From: Intestinicryptomonas porci
GTDB lineage: Bacteria > Verrucomicrobiota > Verrucomicrobiia > Opitutales > Intestinicryptomonadaceae
DNA: 64,000 nt
Direction of reading: 5' to 3'
Assembly: GCF_033971905.1 (NCBI RefSeq)
Contig: NZ_JALBUT010000008.1
Location: 71,850 to 135,849, forward strand
Shown here: positions 50,355 to 60,011 of the stretch, piece after piece
Layout: each line of letters starts with the position of its first letter
Numbering within the stretch: the stretch's first letter is position 1
Notes under the pieces: generated by a model
Databases searched by the model: none
The model's input: only the letters and a program-made list of their open reading frames with translations
Told to the model about the DNA's origin: nothing
Made by a program: the position numbers and the translations under genes

Positions 50355-53300
50355 ATGGATTTTGAATTTTCACCGCGGGCAAAGAAACTATGCTCTGTTT
50401 TGAAAGAGCGCATTGTTTTCTTGGACGGAGCTATGGGGACATTGATTCAGCGCGAAGGCTTGTCGGAAGACGATTTTCGCGCAGGAGTTGCAGAGCTTCA
50501 AAATTGCAAGGCGGAGCTTAAAGGGAACAACGACCTCTTAAACATAACGCGCCCCGACATCATCGCAAAAATTCACAGGTCTTATTTTGAAGCGGGTTCG
50601 GACATCGTAACCACGAATACTTTTGCCTCGACGCGCTTGGGGCAGGAAGACTATGGGCTTTCGGACTTTTCTCCAAAACTCAATGCCGCCGCCGCAAAAC
50701 TTGCGAGGGGAATTGCGGACGAGTTCGAGAAAAAAGACGGCAAGCCGCGTTTTGTCGCGGGGTCGATAGGCCCCATGAACAAGACTGCGTCAATTCCGCC
50801 CGATCCCAACAACACTGCTTTGCGAAACGTAAGTTTTGACGAACTGCGCGCCTCGTATTACGAGCAGATGAAAGTTTTGTCTGAAAACGGAGTTGACTTG
50901 TTCTTGCTTGAAACTTCTTTTGACACGTTGAACGTAAAGGCGGCAATCCATGCGTATTTGAGTTTGGTCGAAGAGGGAAAATGCAATATTCCGATTTCAG
51001 TAAGCGTGACAATTTCCGACCTCTCAGGCAGAATTTTGAGCGGGCAGACGATAGAGGCATTCTATGCGAGCATAAGGCACGCAAAACCTTTGTTTGTCGG
51101 CTTAAACTGCTCTTTGGGCGCGGAGGGAATGCGCCCTTACATAGAGCAGTTCGACAGGATTGCGGAATGCTTCACCCACTGCTATCCGAATGCGGGGCTT
51201 CCCAATCCGCTTTCGGAGTTCGGCTACGACCAGCAGCCGAAAGACACTGCAAAATATTTGTCGGAATACGCCCGCGACGGTCTTTTAAACGTCATTGGCG
51301 GATGCTGCGGGACAACTCCCGCACACATTCGCGAAGTCGTCAAGGAATGTTCGAAATATGCGCCACGAAAGCCGAAGAGTAAATCCGAAAGCCTTATTTT
51401 GTCGGGCTTGGAGCCTCTCGAGCTTCAAAAGAAAAACGCCCCCTTTGTGTTTGTCGGAGAAAGGACGAATGTTGCGGGGTCCATACAGTTTAAGAAGCTC
51501 ATTATTGCGGGAGATTTTCAGTCCGCGCTTTCTGTCGCGCGCAAGCAGGTGGAAAACGGGGCGAACGCAATCGACGTAAATTTCGACGAAGCCTTGCTCG
51601 ACGCTCCGCAGTGCATGACGACGTTTCTCAACATGGTCGCGGCGGAGCCGGAAATCGCGAGAGTCCCCATAATGATAGACTCTTCGGATTTCGAGACAAT
51701 TTTGGCGGGGCTTAAATGCGTTCAAGGCAAGGCGATTGTAAATTCCATTTCCCTAAAAGAGGGGGAAGAGGTTTTTCTTGCGCATGCAAAGGAGCTTAAA
51801 AAATTCGGAGCCGCAATCCTTGTTATGGCGTTCGACGAAAACGGTCAGGCTGTCTCGATTGAGGACAAGGTGAGAATTTGCAAGCGGTCTTACGACTTGC
51901 TTTTGAGTGTCGGCATCGACCCCGAAGACATTATTTTCGACGCGGCGGTCTTGACTGTCGCAACGGGCATAGAAGAGCACGATTCTTACGCGGTGAATTT
52001 CATCGAAGCCGTGCGCAGGCTGAAAGATCTTTGCCCAAATTCAAGAACAAGCGCGGGCGTAAGCAATGTTTCGTTCGCTTTCAGGGGCAATAACGCAGTC
52101 AGGGAGGCGATGCACTCCGTATTCCTTTACCACGCGCGCAAGGCGGGTTTGGATTTCGGCATTGTAAACGCGGGAATGCTTGCGCCTTATGACGAAATCG
52201 AGCCGAAGCTCCGCAAACTTGTAGAGGACGTGATTTTAAACAAAGGGCATTCCGCCGTCGAAGCCCTCTTAAATTCCGCGCAGTCTTACAAGGACAAGTC
52301 GGGCAAGTCTTCCGCCGCGCACGAGGACGATTTCAATTCTTTGGACTGGGGCGAAAAAATGAAACGCTGCTTTGTAAAAGGCGAAGACGAGCGCATTTTG
52401 GAAGTTGTGGAGCATTTCTTTTCGGAACTGAAAAACCCACTGAAAGTCATTGAAGGTCCGCTCATGGACGCGATGAAGCATGTGGGCGTTTTGTTCGGCG
52501 AGGGCAAGATGTTCCTGCCGCAGGTCGTAAAGAGCGCGCGCGTGATGAAGAAAGCGGTCGCCTTTTTGGAGCCTTATATGCCCAAGGGGAATTCGGGCAG
52601 GGGAAAGGTCGCAATCGCAACCGTGAAGGGAGATGTCCACGATATCGGCAAAAACATTGTAGGCTCTGTTTTGTCATGCAACGGCTACGAAGTTGAGGAC
52701 TTGGGCGTGATGTGCCCTCCCGAGAAAATTTTGGAGGCGGCGAAAAGAGTCGATTTGATAGGGTTAAGCGGGCTTATTACCCCGTCTTTGGTCGAAATGG
52801 CTAACGTTGTCAAGATGCTCGAAAAAGAGGGCGTGCGCACTCCCGTAATTGTGGGGGGCGCGACAACGAGCGATGTCCATACGGCGGTGAAGCTTGCCCC
52901 TCTTTACAGCGGAAGGATTATGAGGGTTGAGGACGCCTCTTTGGTTTCAAACGCCTGTGCAAGCCTCATAAATCCAAACGATGTTTTCGACTTGGAGCTT
53001 AAAGCAGAGCAGGATTTCTTGCGCAAGAGTTTCGAGGAGAAGGAGCGCGAAAACTCCGCGAGCCTTGTAGTCTTTGAAAAAGCCCGCGAGATGAAATTTA
53101 AGCAGGAATTTTCAAAAGATAAAGTTGCGCGCCCGATTAGTTTCGACTTGTGGCTTGGCTCTCATTCCGTTGAAGAGCTTGAAAAGTATTTCTCATGGGG
53201 AATGCTTTACTATGCCTGGGGCTTGCATGGCAGGGCTTTAAATCCGTCGAAGGCGGAAGCTTCAAAAGAGCTTTTTGAAGATGCGATGAAGATGCTTGAA

Positions 53301-53963
53301 ACCTTGAAAAAAATCGCGCGCCCCAAGGCGGTTTGGCGGTTTTTCAGGGCGGCGTCGGATGGAGAAGACATAAAGCTTTTCAGGGCGGACAACAAGCTGC
53401 TTGAAACTCTTTGCTTTTTCAGAAATCAAATTCCGTCAAAAAACGTTTGCCTTTGCGCTTCCGACTTTGTCGCTCCCGTAAATTCGGGATTTTTGGATTC
53501 AATAGGGCTTTTTGCCGCGACTGCGGGAACGGAAGTTGCCGAATACGAAAGCGAGCTGAAAAGCCGCGGGAAAGACTACGAGGCAATTTTGGTTTCAACG
53601 CTTTCAAACATAATTGCCGAAGCTTACGCTCATTACATAAACGAAATCAAAATGCGCCCCTTTGCGCCCGATTTTTGCGCGGGCATCCGCCCTGCGTGCG
53701 GATACCCGATGTGGGCGGACCACTCCGAAAAAAAGAAAATTTGGAGCCTTTTGAACGTAGAATGCAAGACAGGCATAAGGCTTACGGACAATTTTATGAT
53801 GAATCCGACTTCAAGCGTATGCGGTCTTTGGATTGCAAATCCGCTTGCGAAGTACATAAATCAAATGGCTGTGGATTCGTCCCAGATTGAAATTTATGCG
53901 AAGAGGAAAGGCGTATCCGCCGACGATGCGCGAAAGTTCTCCGCAGTAAAGGTTATTGACTGA
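50355..53963 (+). CDS. metH: Cobalamin-dependent methionine synthase
   Basis: 1202 residues, all four modules present. Homocysteine-binding domain at about 1-330 with zinc cysteines in LNCSLG and GGCCGTTPAH; pterin-binding domain from about 355 (FVFVGERTNVAGSIQFKKL); cobalamin module at about 650-890 with the B12 histidine in GDVHDIGKNIVG near 758; C-terminal AdoMet reactivation domain (GIRPACGYPMWADHSEKKKI). It transfers a methyl group from methyl-tetrahydrofolate to homocysteine. Only 19 bp separate it from hprK, so there is no space for a cobalamin riboswitch. Confidence 0.97.
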   Translation: MDFEFSPRAKKLCSVLKERIVFLDGAMGTLIQREGLSEDDFRAGVAELQNCKAELKGNNDLLNITRPDIIAKIHRSYFEAGSDIVTTNTFASTRLGQEDYGLSDFSPKLNAAAAKLARGIADEFEKKDGKPRFVAGSIGPMNKTASIPPDPNNTALRNVSFDELRASYYEQMKVLSENGVDLFLLETSFDTLNVKAAIHAYLSLVEEGKCNIPISVSVTISDLSGRILSGQTIEAFYASIRHAKPLFVGLNCSLGAEGMRPYIEQFDRIAECFTHCYPNAGLPNPLSEFGYDQQPKDTAKYLSEYARDGLLNVIGGCCGTTPAHIREVVKECSKYAPRKPKSKSESLILSGLEPLELQKKNAPFVFVGERTNVAGSIQFKKLIIAGDFQSALSVARKQVENGANAIDVNFDEALLDAPQCMTTFLNMVAAEPEIARVPIMIDSSDFETILAGLKCVQGKAIVNSISLKEGEEVFLAHAKELKKFGAAILVMAFDENGQAVSIEDKVRICKRSYDLLLSVGIDPEDIIFDAAVLTVATGIEEHDSYAVNFIEAVRRLKDLCPNSRTSAGVSNVSFAFRGNNAVREAMHSVFLYHARKAGLDFGIVNAGMLAPYDEIEPKLRKLVEDVILNKGHSAVEALLNSAQSYKDKSGKSSAAHEDDFNSLDWGEKMKRCFVKGEDERILEVVEHFFSELKNPLKVIEGPLMDAMKHVGVLFGEGKMFLPQVVKSARVMKKAVAFLEPYMPKGNSGRGKVAIATVKGDVHDIGKNIVGSVLSCNGYEVEDLGVMCPPEKILEAAKRVDLIGLSGLITPSLVEMANVVKMLEKEGVRTPVIVGGATTSDVHTAVKLAPLYSGRIMRVEDASLVSNACASLINPNDVFDLELKAEQDFLRKSFEEKERENSASLVVFEKAREMKFKQEFSKDKVARPISFDLWLGSHSVEELEKYFSWGMLYYAWGLHGRALNPSKAEASKELFEDAMKMLETLKKIARPKAVWRFFRAASDGEDIKLFRADNKLLETLCFFRNQIPSKNVCLCASDFVAPVNSGFLDSIGLFAATAGTEVAEYESELKSRGKDYEAILVSTLSNIIAEAYAHYINEIKMRPFAPDFCAGIRPACGYPMWADHSEKKKIWSLLNVECKTGIRLTDNFMMNPTSSVCGLWIANPLAKYINQMAVDSSQIEIYAKRKGVSADDARKFSAVKVID

Positions 53964-53972
53964 TTTTGCCGA

Positions 53973-55247
53973 ATGTTTGCCAAGCTTAAAGACGACGGTT
54001 TAGAAGGGCGCATAAAGATGCGTTCCGACATTCTCATGCCGATATGTATGGCACTGCTGTCTTTAATGGGGCTTGTTTTCATATACACTTCTCAGAGCTA
54101 CAATATGGATGAGATGTCTATCGCGCGCCAGTTTTGGTTTAGGCAGACTGTCTTTTTGGCTATGGGGAGCGTTGCGTATTTCTTCATTTCGCGCATGGAT
54201 TACGAAAAATGCTTCGTGTATGCGCATTTGATATACGCCATGTGCATCGCTCTTTTAATTCCGCTTTTTCTGGAAGGCAGTTGCGGGATAAATTTGCCGT
54301 TTGTTGACAAGCGTTTCAACGCGACGCGCTGGATAAACATGGGCATATTTTCCTTGCAGCCCGCGGAAATCGCGAAAATAGGCGCATGCATCATGGTAGC
54401 CGCAATCTTGGCGCGTTCAAAAATCGGCACCATAAAGGAATCTCTTAAAGTACTGCTTAAAATTTTTGTTGTGGCTGCAATACCAATTTTATTGATTTTT
54501 TTGCAGCCGGACTTAGGCTCTACATTAGTTTTTCCGCCAATGGTGTTTGCAATGCTGTATGTGTCGAAACTCTCAAAAAAATTTTTTGTGATGGCTTTTG
54601 CCGCTTTCGCGCTCATGGTTGCAATCGTTGCCTGGGATATTGTCCGCTACACTTCCTTTTTGGAAGAAAACAAAATAACGGCGACAGTGTCTTCAAAGGG
54701 CAATTTGTTTGGCTCATCCCATTTTTGCCTTCCGATGAAAGATTACCAGCGAAACAGAATTTTGGCGTTTGTCGCGCCCGAAGTTGTCGATAAGCTTGGG
54801 CAAGACGTAACTTGGAACGTTCGCCAGAGTTTGATATCTATCGGAAGCGGCGGATTTTTCGGCAAGGGTTTGGGAGAGGGTACTCAGGCAAAGCTGGGTT
54901 ATTTGCCTTCCGATGTGGCGTATAACGACTTTATTTTCGCAGTTCTTGCGGAAGAGTCGGGGTTTGTCGGGGCAAGTTTTGCCGTTTTGCTCCAAGGGGC
55001 GATTTTACTTTGCTGTCTCAGAGCCGCGCGCAAGTCGCGCGATCGTTTCGGACAGCTTTTATGCGCGGGCATTTGCACAATGCTCGCCGTTCACGTCTTT
55101 ATAAATATAGGCATGACTCTTGGCATTATGCCGATAACGGGTCTGCCTTTGCCAATGTTAAGTTATGGCGGTTCATTTGTTTTGACTTGTTTTATTCTGC
55201 TTGGTTTGGTGCAAAGCGTATTCAGGCACCGCCGCCAGTTTGATTAG
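53973..55247 (+). CDS. rodA: Rod shape-determining protein RodA (SEDS glycosyltransferase)
   Basis: 424 residues, about ten membrane helices. Lipid II polymerase of rod elongation, working with PBP2. Signatures: WINMGIFSLQPAEIAKIGAC, FLQPDLGSTLVFPPM, GGFFGKGLGEGTQAKLGYLP, DFIFAVLAEESGFVGA, and PITGLPLPMLSYGGSFVLT. RodA rather than FtsW is favoured by these sequences and by the following rng gene, a common pairing. The in-frame ATG at 54018 is an alternative start. Confidence 0.92.
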   Translation: MFAKLKDDGLEGRIKMRSDILMPICMALLSLMGLVFIYTSQSYNMDEMSIARQFWFRQTVFLAMGSVAYFFISRMDYEKCFVYAHLIYAMCIALLIPLFLEGSCGINLPFVDKRFNATRWINMGIFSLQPAEIAKIGACIMVAAILARSKIGTIKESLKVLLKIFVVAAIPILLIFLQPDLGSTLVFPPMVFAMLYVSKLSKKFFVMAFAAFALMVAIVAWDIVRYTSFLEENKITATVSSKGNLFGSSHFCLPMKDYQRNRILAFVAPEVVDKLGQDVTWNVRQSLISIGSGGFFGKGLGEGTQAKLGYLPSDVAYNDFIFAVLAEESGFVGASFAVLLQGAILLCCLRAARKSRDRFGQLLCAGICTMLAVHVFINIGMTLGIMPITGLPLPMLSYGGSFVLTCFILLGLVQSVFRHRRQFD

Positions 55248-55280
55248 TCGGGACGAACCGCTTAAAAATTAAGCGAAAAA

Positions 55281-57020
55281 ATGAAAGAAGAAAATATTCA
55301 AGAAAATCAAAACACTTTGGACGAAGAGCTTTCAAAGCGTCCTCCTGAAGTCGCGGTTGAGCCTATTTCAGTGGCGCAGCTCAATGCAGAAGCAAAGCTT
55401 CGCGCAAAAAAACGTCCGCTTCTCGAAAAAATCATAAGGCTTTTGAAGCGCGAAGAGGGCCCTTACAAAGAGCTTGTCATAAACGTCGAGCCTTTGGAAA
55501 AACGAGTCGCCCTTCTCGAAGACGGGCTGATGCAGAAGTTTGAAACCGAGCATGTCGGCGATGAAAGCATGGTTGGCGCAATCTTCAAGGGAAAAATCCA
55601 AAATCTTGAACCCGGCTTGAAGGCGGCGTTTGTAGATATTGGCCAGCCCAAAAACGCCTTTTTGCACTATTGGGACATTTTCCCGAGCGCGACAAACGAC
55701 AATTCTTATGAAATTGTCCGCGAAAACCGCTCTAAGGAGCAGAAAAAAAATGCGGCTTTAAAGCTTTCAAACAAGGATATTCCCGAAAAGTTCCCTGTCG
55801 GAACAGACATCGTAATTCAAATCACCAAGACGCAAATAGGCACTAAAGGCCCGAGGGTCACTACCAACATTGCAATTCCCGGGCGTTATTTGGTGCTTAT
55901 GCCCTACGCGGGGCAGTGCGGCATTTCCCGCAAAATCGAAGACAAGCGCGAGCGCGAGCGCATCAAGAAAATACTCCGCTCCATGAAAATTCCCGAAGGC
56001 ATGGGAGTCATTGTCCGCACAGCGGGGCAGGGCAAGAGGTGGACGTATTTCGTAAGGGACTTGCACATACTTTTAAACATCTGGAAGCAAATCCAAAACA
56101 AAATCGAAAACGAGCCGGGACCGGCTCTCCTTTACAAAGAGCCCGACATCATCGAGCGCACGGTGAGAGACTTTTTGACGGAAGAAACCGACAGGATTTT
56201 GATAGACAACAAAGATGACTATGAAAAAATTTTGGCATCTGTTTCCGAAATTTCCCACAGGGCGCGTTCGAAAATCCAGCTTTACAAGGATAACATTCCG
56301 ATTTTTGAACGCTACAACATCGAAAAGCAGATTACCCAGACTTTCCAGCGCAGAGTTCCTCTGCCATCAGGTGGCGAAATCGTTGTAGATGAAACCGAAG
56401 CTCTCACTGCAATCGACGTAAACACGGGGTCTCACAAGGGCAAGGACGCTGACGGCAAAGACTTTATTTTGCAGGCAAATCTCGAAGCAGTTGCCGAATC
56501 TGCGCGTCAAGTGCGCCTTCGCAACATTGGTGGCTTGATTATCATCGACACCATCGACATGAAAAGCCGTAAAGACCGCCAGGCCGTCTATAAGAAACTG
56601 CGCGAGGAAATGGAAAAAGACAAGGCAAAGAGCCAGGTCTTGCCGATTTCCCAGCTTGGAATCATGCAGATGACCCGCCAGCGTCACCACCAGTCAAATG
56701 CAAGCGAAATTTATTCGACATGCCCCTATTGCGGCGGCAAAGGCATTGTTAAGAGCTCGCGCACGATGAGTGTTGAAATTCAGCGCAAAATTGTGGCGAT
56801 AGCCCGCGCAATCCGCACCCGCGAGGGCAATTCAAATGAAATTCCAATGCTTGTGATGCTGCACCCCGAAAATTTGAAGCTCATGCAAAACGAAGACTAC
56901 GAGTATCTGATAAATCTCGAGAAAGCTTACAACTTGAAGCTTACGTTCAGGGCTGATCCGTCTTACCACGTTGAAAACTTCCGAATTTTGGACCCCGCCA
57001 CAAACAGGGTTTTGCGTTAA
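55281..57020 (+). CDS. rng: Ribonuclease G/E family endoribonuclease
   Basis: 579 residues, short like RNase G but with a charged 80-residue N-terminal part. S1 domain from about residue 95 (MVGAIFKGKIQNLEPGLKAA followed by FVDIG), 5' sensor and RNase H-like parts, the DNase I-like catalytic part with magnesium acids in TEALTAIDVNTGSHKG (near 372) and GGLIIIDTIDM (near 418), and a zinc link CPYCGGKG near 483. No long disordered degradosome scaffold. It cuts single-stranded RNA and processes rRNA; RNase E-like duties are likely if no other homologue exists. Confidence 0.94.
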   Translation: MKEENIQENQNTLDEELSKRPPEVAVEPISVAQLNAEAKLRAKKRPLLEKIIRLLKREEGPYKELVINVEPLEKRVALLEDGLMQKFETEHVGDESMVGAIFKGKIQNLEPGLKAAFVDIGQPKNAFLHYWDIFPSATNDNSYEIVRENRSKEQKKNAALKLSNKDIPEKFPVGTDIVIQITKTQIGTKGPRVTTNIAIPGRYLVLMPYAGQCGISRKIEDKRERERIKKILRSMKIPEGMGVIVRTAGQGKRWTYFVRDLHILLNIWKQIQNKIENEPGPALLYKEPDIIERTVRDFLTEETDRILIDNKDDYEKILASVSEISHRARSKIQLYKDNIPIFERYNIEKQITQTFQRRVPLPSGGEIVVDETEALTAIDVNTGSHKGKDADGKDFILQANLEAVAESARQVRLRNIGGLIIIDTIDMKSRKDRQAVYKKLREEMEKDKAKSQVLPISQLGIMQMTRQRHHQSNASEIYSTCPYCGGKGIVKSSRTMSVEIQRKIVAIARAIRTREGNSNEIPMLVMLHPENLKLMQNEDYEYLINLEKAYNLKLTFRADPSYHVENFRILDPATNRVLR

Positions 57021-57035
57021 TTCGGAAATTGCGAA

Positions 57036-57069
57036 GAAAGAAGCGTCTTTCTTGGCGCTTCTTTTTTTT
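57036..57069 (+). terminator. Terminator after rng
   Basis: Stem AGAAGCG/CGCTTCT with loop TCTTTCTTGG followed by eight T. Confidence 0.75.
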
Positions 57070-57141
57070 GCGCTATTCACTTCGGAATTTTCGAAAATTT
57101 TTTTAAGCCTTTAGATAAAAAACGTGTTTTTTACAAAATAT

Positions 57142-57172
57142 AAAAAAATTGCGCAAGTTTTCGCTTGCGCAG
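57142..57172 (-). terminator. Terminator of the ferredoxin gene
   Basis: Minus-strand stem GCGCAAG/CTTGCGC with loop CGAAAA and seven T, 20 bp after the stop of the polyferredoxin gene. Confidence 0.8.
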
Positions 57173-57191
57173 TCTTTTGCCGTTTGAGTTA

Positions 57192-58892
57192 TCAGAACGG
57201 GAACGGATTGTCGAGAGGCTTTGGCGCGGAAACTTCCGCTTTCTGCTTTTCCTGCGGGACGTACAAGCGCATTTTTTCGTCAAATGGAATTGCCTTTTTA
57301 TGCACTTTTAAGCCCTGAATTACTATCGCCGTGTGCGGGCGCACGGGGCAGACATTTTCGCAGGCTCCGCATCCTATGCAGACGTCTTCGTGGACATGCG
57401 GAATATAGAGGCTTTTCTTTTCGTTAAACGGTATCATTTCAATCGCCTGAACGGGGCAGTGTTCGGCGCATGCCGCGCAGTCGGTTCCGTCGGTATAAAC
57501 AACGCAGAGCTCGCGGTTGAATATGGCGGTGCCGATTTTTTCAGACATTTTTTGCTTTTTTGTGATGAAGCGTATCGCACCGGTCGGGCAGGTTTTTGAG
57601 CAGTTATGGCAGTCGGGCAGGCAGAATGCCGCCGAAAAATCCATGTATGGTTGCATAAATCCCGACAAGCCCCATTGGGTGGTTGACGCCTTTAAAACTT
57701 GCGACTTGCATGAGCTTACGCATCTTTGGCATGCCGTGCAGTTTTCCAGAAAGTTTTCAATGCTGATTGAGCCCGGAGGAGACGGGAGACGCTTGTCGGC
57801 TCTCGCACCGTCTATTCTGTATTCGGACGCTCCTTCCAAGACTTTCAAGCTGTGTTTTTGCGAAAGCTCCTCGTCGCCCTTCTTGCAGCCGAAGAGTGCG
57901 GTTGCCATGGAAGCCGCGGCGGCGGCAAAACTTCTTCTTGAAATATTTTCGCCTTCGGTCTTTCGGGAAGATTTGGAAAATATTTTTTTGTATGCGGGAT
58001 TTATTTTGTAGCCTATCGAGCTTTTTGGGCAGTGCGCCGCGCAGTCAAGGCATAGAACACACCGCGAGAAGTCGATGTCTTTTCCCTTTATGTTTATGCA
58101 CTTTGCCTTGCAGTCCCTTTCGCACTTTCCGCAGGAGACGCATTGGTCTTTGTCTATTTGCAGGGAGAACAATGCAAATTTTGAAAGCCCTCCCAAAAAA
58201 GCTCCGACAGGGCAGAGGCTGTTGCAAAAAAGCCTTCCGCTTTTTGCCGAAACCGCGGCGGTTAAAATCAAAAGGAAAATTGAAAAACCGAATGCGGCAA
58301 CCGAGACTGCCGCAGTTGTGGCGGGCGTTATTCCGTAATAACCGAAGCTTGCCGCGCTTGAAGCCGAGAAATTTACCGCTTCAGAACTTATTATGAAGCC
58401 AGCCGACATTATTTTGCCGTAGAGCGAATACGGGTCAATCAGCCCCAAGAGCGCGCCGAAACCGAAAACGATGCAAATTACCGCAAGTGTCAAAAATAAA
58501 ACTCTAAGTGCCGTCAGCGGTTTTGCGTATTTTAGTTTTGCAAAATTCTTCTGCGAAAATTTGCCAACGGCAGTCTTTTTCAGAAACTTGTTTTCCGCGG
58601 GAAATTTTGCGATTTTTCTGAAAATGTCCATTAATATCCCGAATGGGCATATGAACGAGCAATAGGCTCTTCCCAAAATCAGTGCGAGGGCTGAAAATGC
58701 CAAAAACGCCCAAGCCGAGGCAATGCCTATCCCCGCCAGAAACTTCAATAATGACGGCATAAATTGAAGCGATGTGGGAGGGTACATGTAATAAATTTTC
58801 GGCAGTTTGTGGTAAATGTCGAAAAATTGCAGGCTTATTGCCGCGAAGAACAATATCGCAAAAATAACTCTAAAATGGCGCAATATTTTCAT
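57192..58892 (-). CDS. Fused NapH/NapG-like membrane polyferredoxin
   Basis: 566 residues. N-terminal part to about 250 has five to six membrane helices and the NapH-type loop YCSFICPFGILMDI and LFCNSLCPVGAFLGGL (twin CxxxCP). Then two ferredoxin motifs CVSCGKCERDCKAKCI and CVLCLDCAAHCP. At about 320 a second export-like segment SRRSFAAAAASMATALFGCK, with twin arginines, starts a second part holding CTACQRCVSSC, CLPDCHNCSKTCP, CAACAEHCP and CIGCGACENVCP, so about six iron-sulfur clusters overall. NapH and NapG are normally two proteins passing quinol electrons to periplasmic reductases. The DUF362 gene lies 90 bp upstream. Electron acceptor unknown. Confidence 0.85.
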   Translation of the reverse strand: MKILRHFRVIFAILFFAAISLQFFDIYHKLPKIYYMYPPTSLQFMPSLLKFLAGIGIASAWAFLAFSALALILGRAYCSFICPFGILMDIFRKIAKFPAENKFLKKTAVGKFSQKNFAKLKYAKPLTALRVLFLTLAVICIVFGFGALLGLIDPYSLYGKIMSAGFIISSEAVNFSASSAASFGYYGITPATTAAVSVAAFGFSIFLLILTAAVSAKSGRLFCNSLCPVGAFLGGLSKFALFSLQIDKDQCVSCGKCERDCKAKCINIKGKDIDFSRCVLCLDCAAHCPKSSIGYKINPAYKKIFSKSSRKTEGENISRRSFAAAAASMATALFGCKKGDEELSQKHSLKVLEGASEYRIDGARADKRLPSPPGSISIENFLENCTACQRCVSSCKSQVLKASTTQWGLSGFMQPYMDFSAAFCLPDCHNCSKTCPTGAIRFITKKQKMSEKIGTAIFNRELCVVYTDGTDCAACAEHCPVQAIEMIPFNEKKSLYIPHVHEDVCIGCGACENVCPVRPHTAIVIQGLKVHKKAIPFDEKMRLYVPQEKQKAEVSAPKPLDNPFPF

Positions 58893-58982
58893 TTTTTTCT
58901 AAAATTAAGGCGCAAACCCAAAGTGCCCCTTTTTTTGATTTTCAGAGGCAACTCTTCAAGTATGCGCCTTGTTTTAATTTTG

Positions 58983-59918
58983 TTATGCGACGGAAATTCT
59001 CTTTACGTTCAATTTGCTTAAATCTGCAGTGCCCACTCCGAGCTTTTCTGCAAGCCCGATGTATGGAATTTCATCGAGAGTGTAGGGCTTGCCCATTCCG
59101 TACTGCTTTGCGACTGTCGCAAAAATTTGGACTGCGGCGGCGTCGGCAGCAACGATGTCGGTGGAGATTACCTGGTACTTTACGACAGGCGCAAACTTCG
59201 GGTCTTTACCCTGAGGCCCGTGTTCGAGCATTACATGGTAGGCGTCAACGATAGTAAGCGATGTCTTTTGGTATGAGGAGAAATCCGCGATGCACTGGGG
59301 CAGGTCGTTTCTGTGCCAGAATTGTCTGTCGAGAATGCAGCCCATGTAGTTTTTCATTGCGCAGGTGATTTTTGTGCCGCCGTGGTGCTTTAAAATCGGC
59401 ATATTGATGAATACGTCGGCTTCCGCTGCGAGTTTGTGGACTTTTGCTTTCTTCAAAGAAACGCCTCTTGGAATATCCTGATCGATGAACATGGAGTGGG
59501 CGTTGCCCGAAACCATTTCGCCTCCCGCTTTTTCAACTGCTTCGGCAGTTCCCGAGTGCTTGTAGCAGTCGTCTGCGGCGTGGCAGGTGTGGTCGAAGCA
59601 GAGAACTTTTTTTGCACCTGCGGCAAGGCATGCTTTCACTACGGCGGCGACTAAGTCGGGATCAGTGTTTGCGCCGAAGTCGGGAGTTCTGTCCCATGCG
59701 ATGTTTGGTTTTAGAACGACTGTCTGCCCTTTTTTCACAAAGCGCGACATTCCGCCCATTTCGGCTATGCCTTTTTCAAACATTTGAACAGCCGAGCCGC
59801 CGTGTATCGCTACGAGGTCGGGCTGTTTTTGCGATTTTTTTTCTGCTGCAAAAAGCGAATTTGTGCAGGCGATTGCAGAACCCGCTATTGCGGTTTTTAC
59901 GAAGTCTCTTCTTTTCAT
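58983..59918 (-). CDS. DUF362 protein with Tat signal
   Basis: 311 residues. Twin-arginine leader MKRRDFVKTAIAGSAIACT followed by NSLFAAEKK, so it is exported folded, which implies a cofactor. The DUF362 core is seen in GQTVVLKPNIAWDRTPDFGA, VLCFDHTCHAADDCY and NMPILKHHGGTKITCAMKNY followed by MGCI. DUF362 proteins have no settled biochemical role; some are fused to ferredoxin domains. The polyferredoxin gene follows directly, so they are probably partners in a periplasmic redox reaction. Confidence 0.88.
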   Translation of the reverse strand: MKRRDFVKTAIAGSAIACTNSLFAAEKKSQKQPDLVAIHGGSAVQMFEKGIAEMGGMSRFVKKGQTVVLKPNIAWDRTPDFGANTDPDLVAAVVKACLAAGAKKVLCFDHTCHAADDCYKHSGTAEAVEKAGGEMVSGNAHSMFIDQDIPRGVSLKKAKVHKLAAEADVFINMPILKHHGGTKITCAMKNYMGCILDRQFWHRNDLPQCIADFSSYQKTSLTIVDAYHVMLEHGPQGKDPKFAPVVKYQVISTDIVAADAAAVQIFATVAKQYGMGKPYTLDEIPYIGLAEKLGVGTADLSKLNVKRISVA

Positions 59919-60011
59919 TTTTCCCCTTCTATTAACGATTTATAATTTATCGGTTTTGGCGAAATGATGTTTTAAGAATTTTCGATTGTCAAGTTTTTTG
60001 AAAATGCAATC

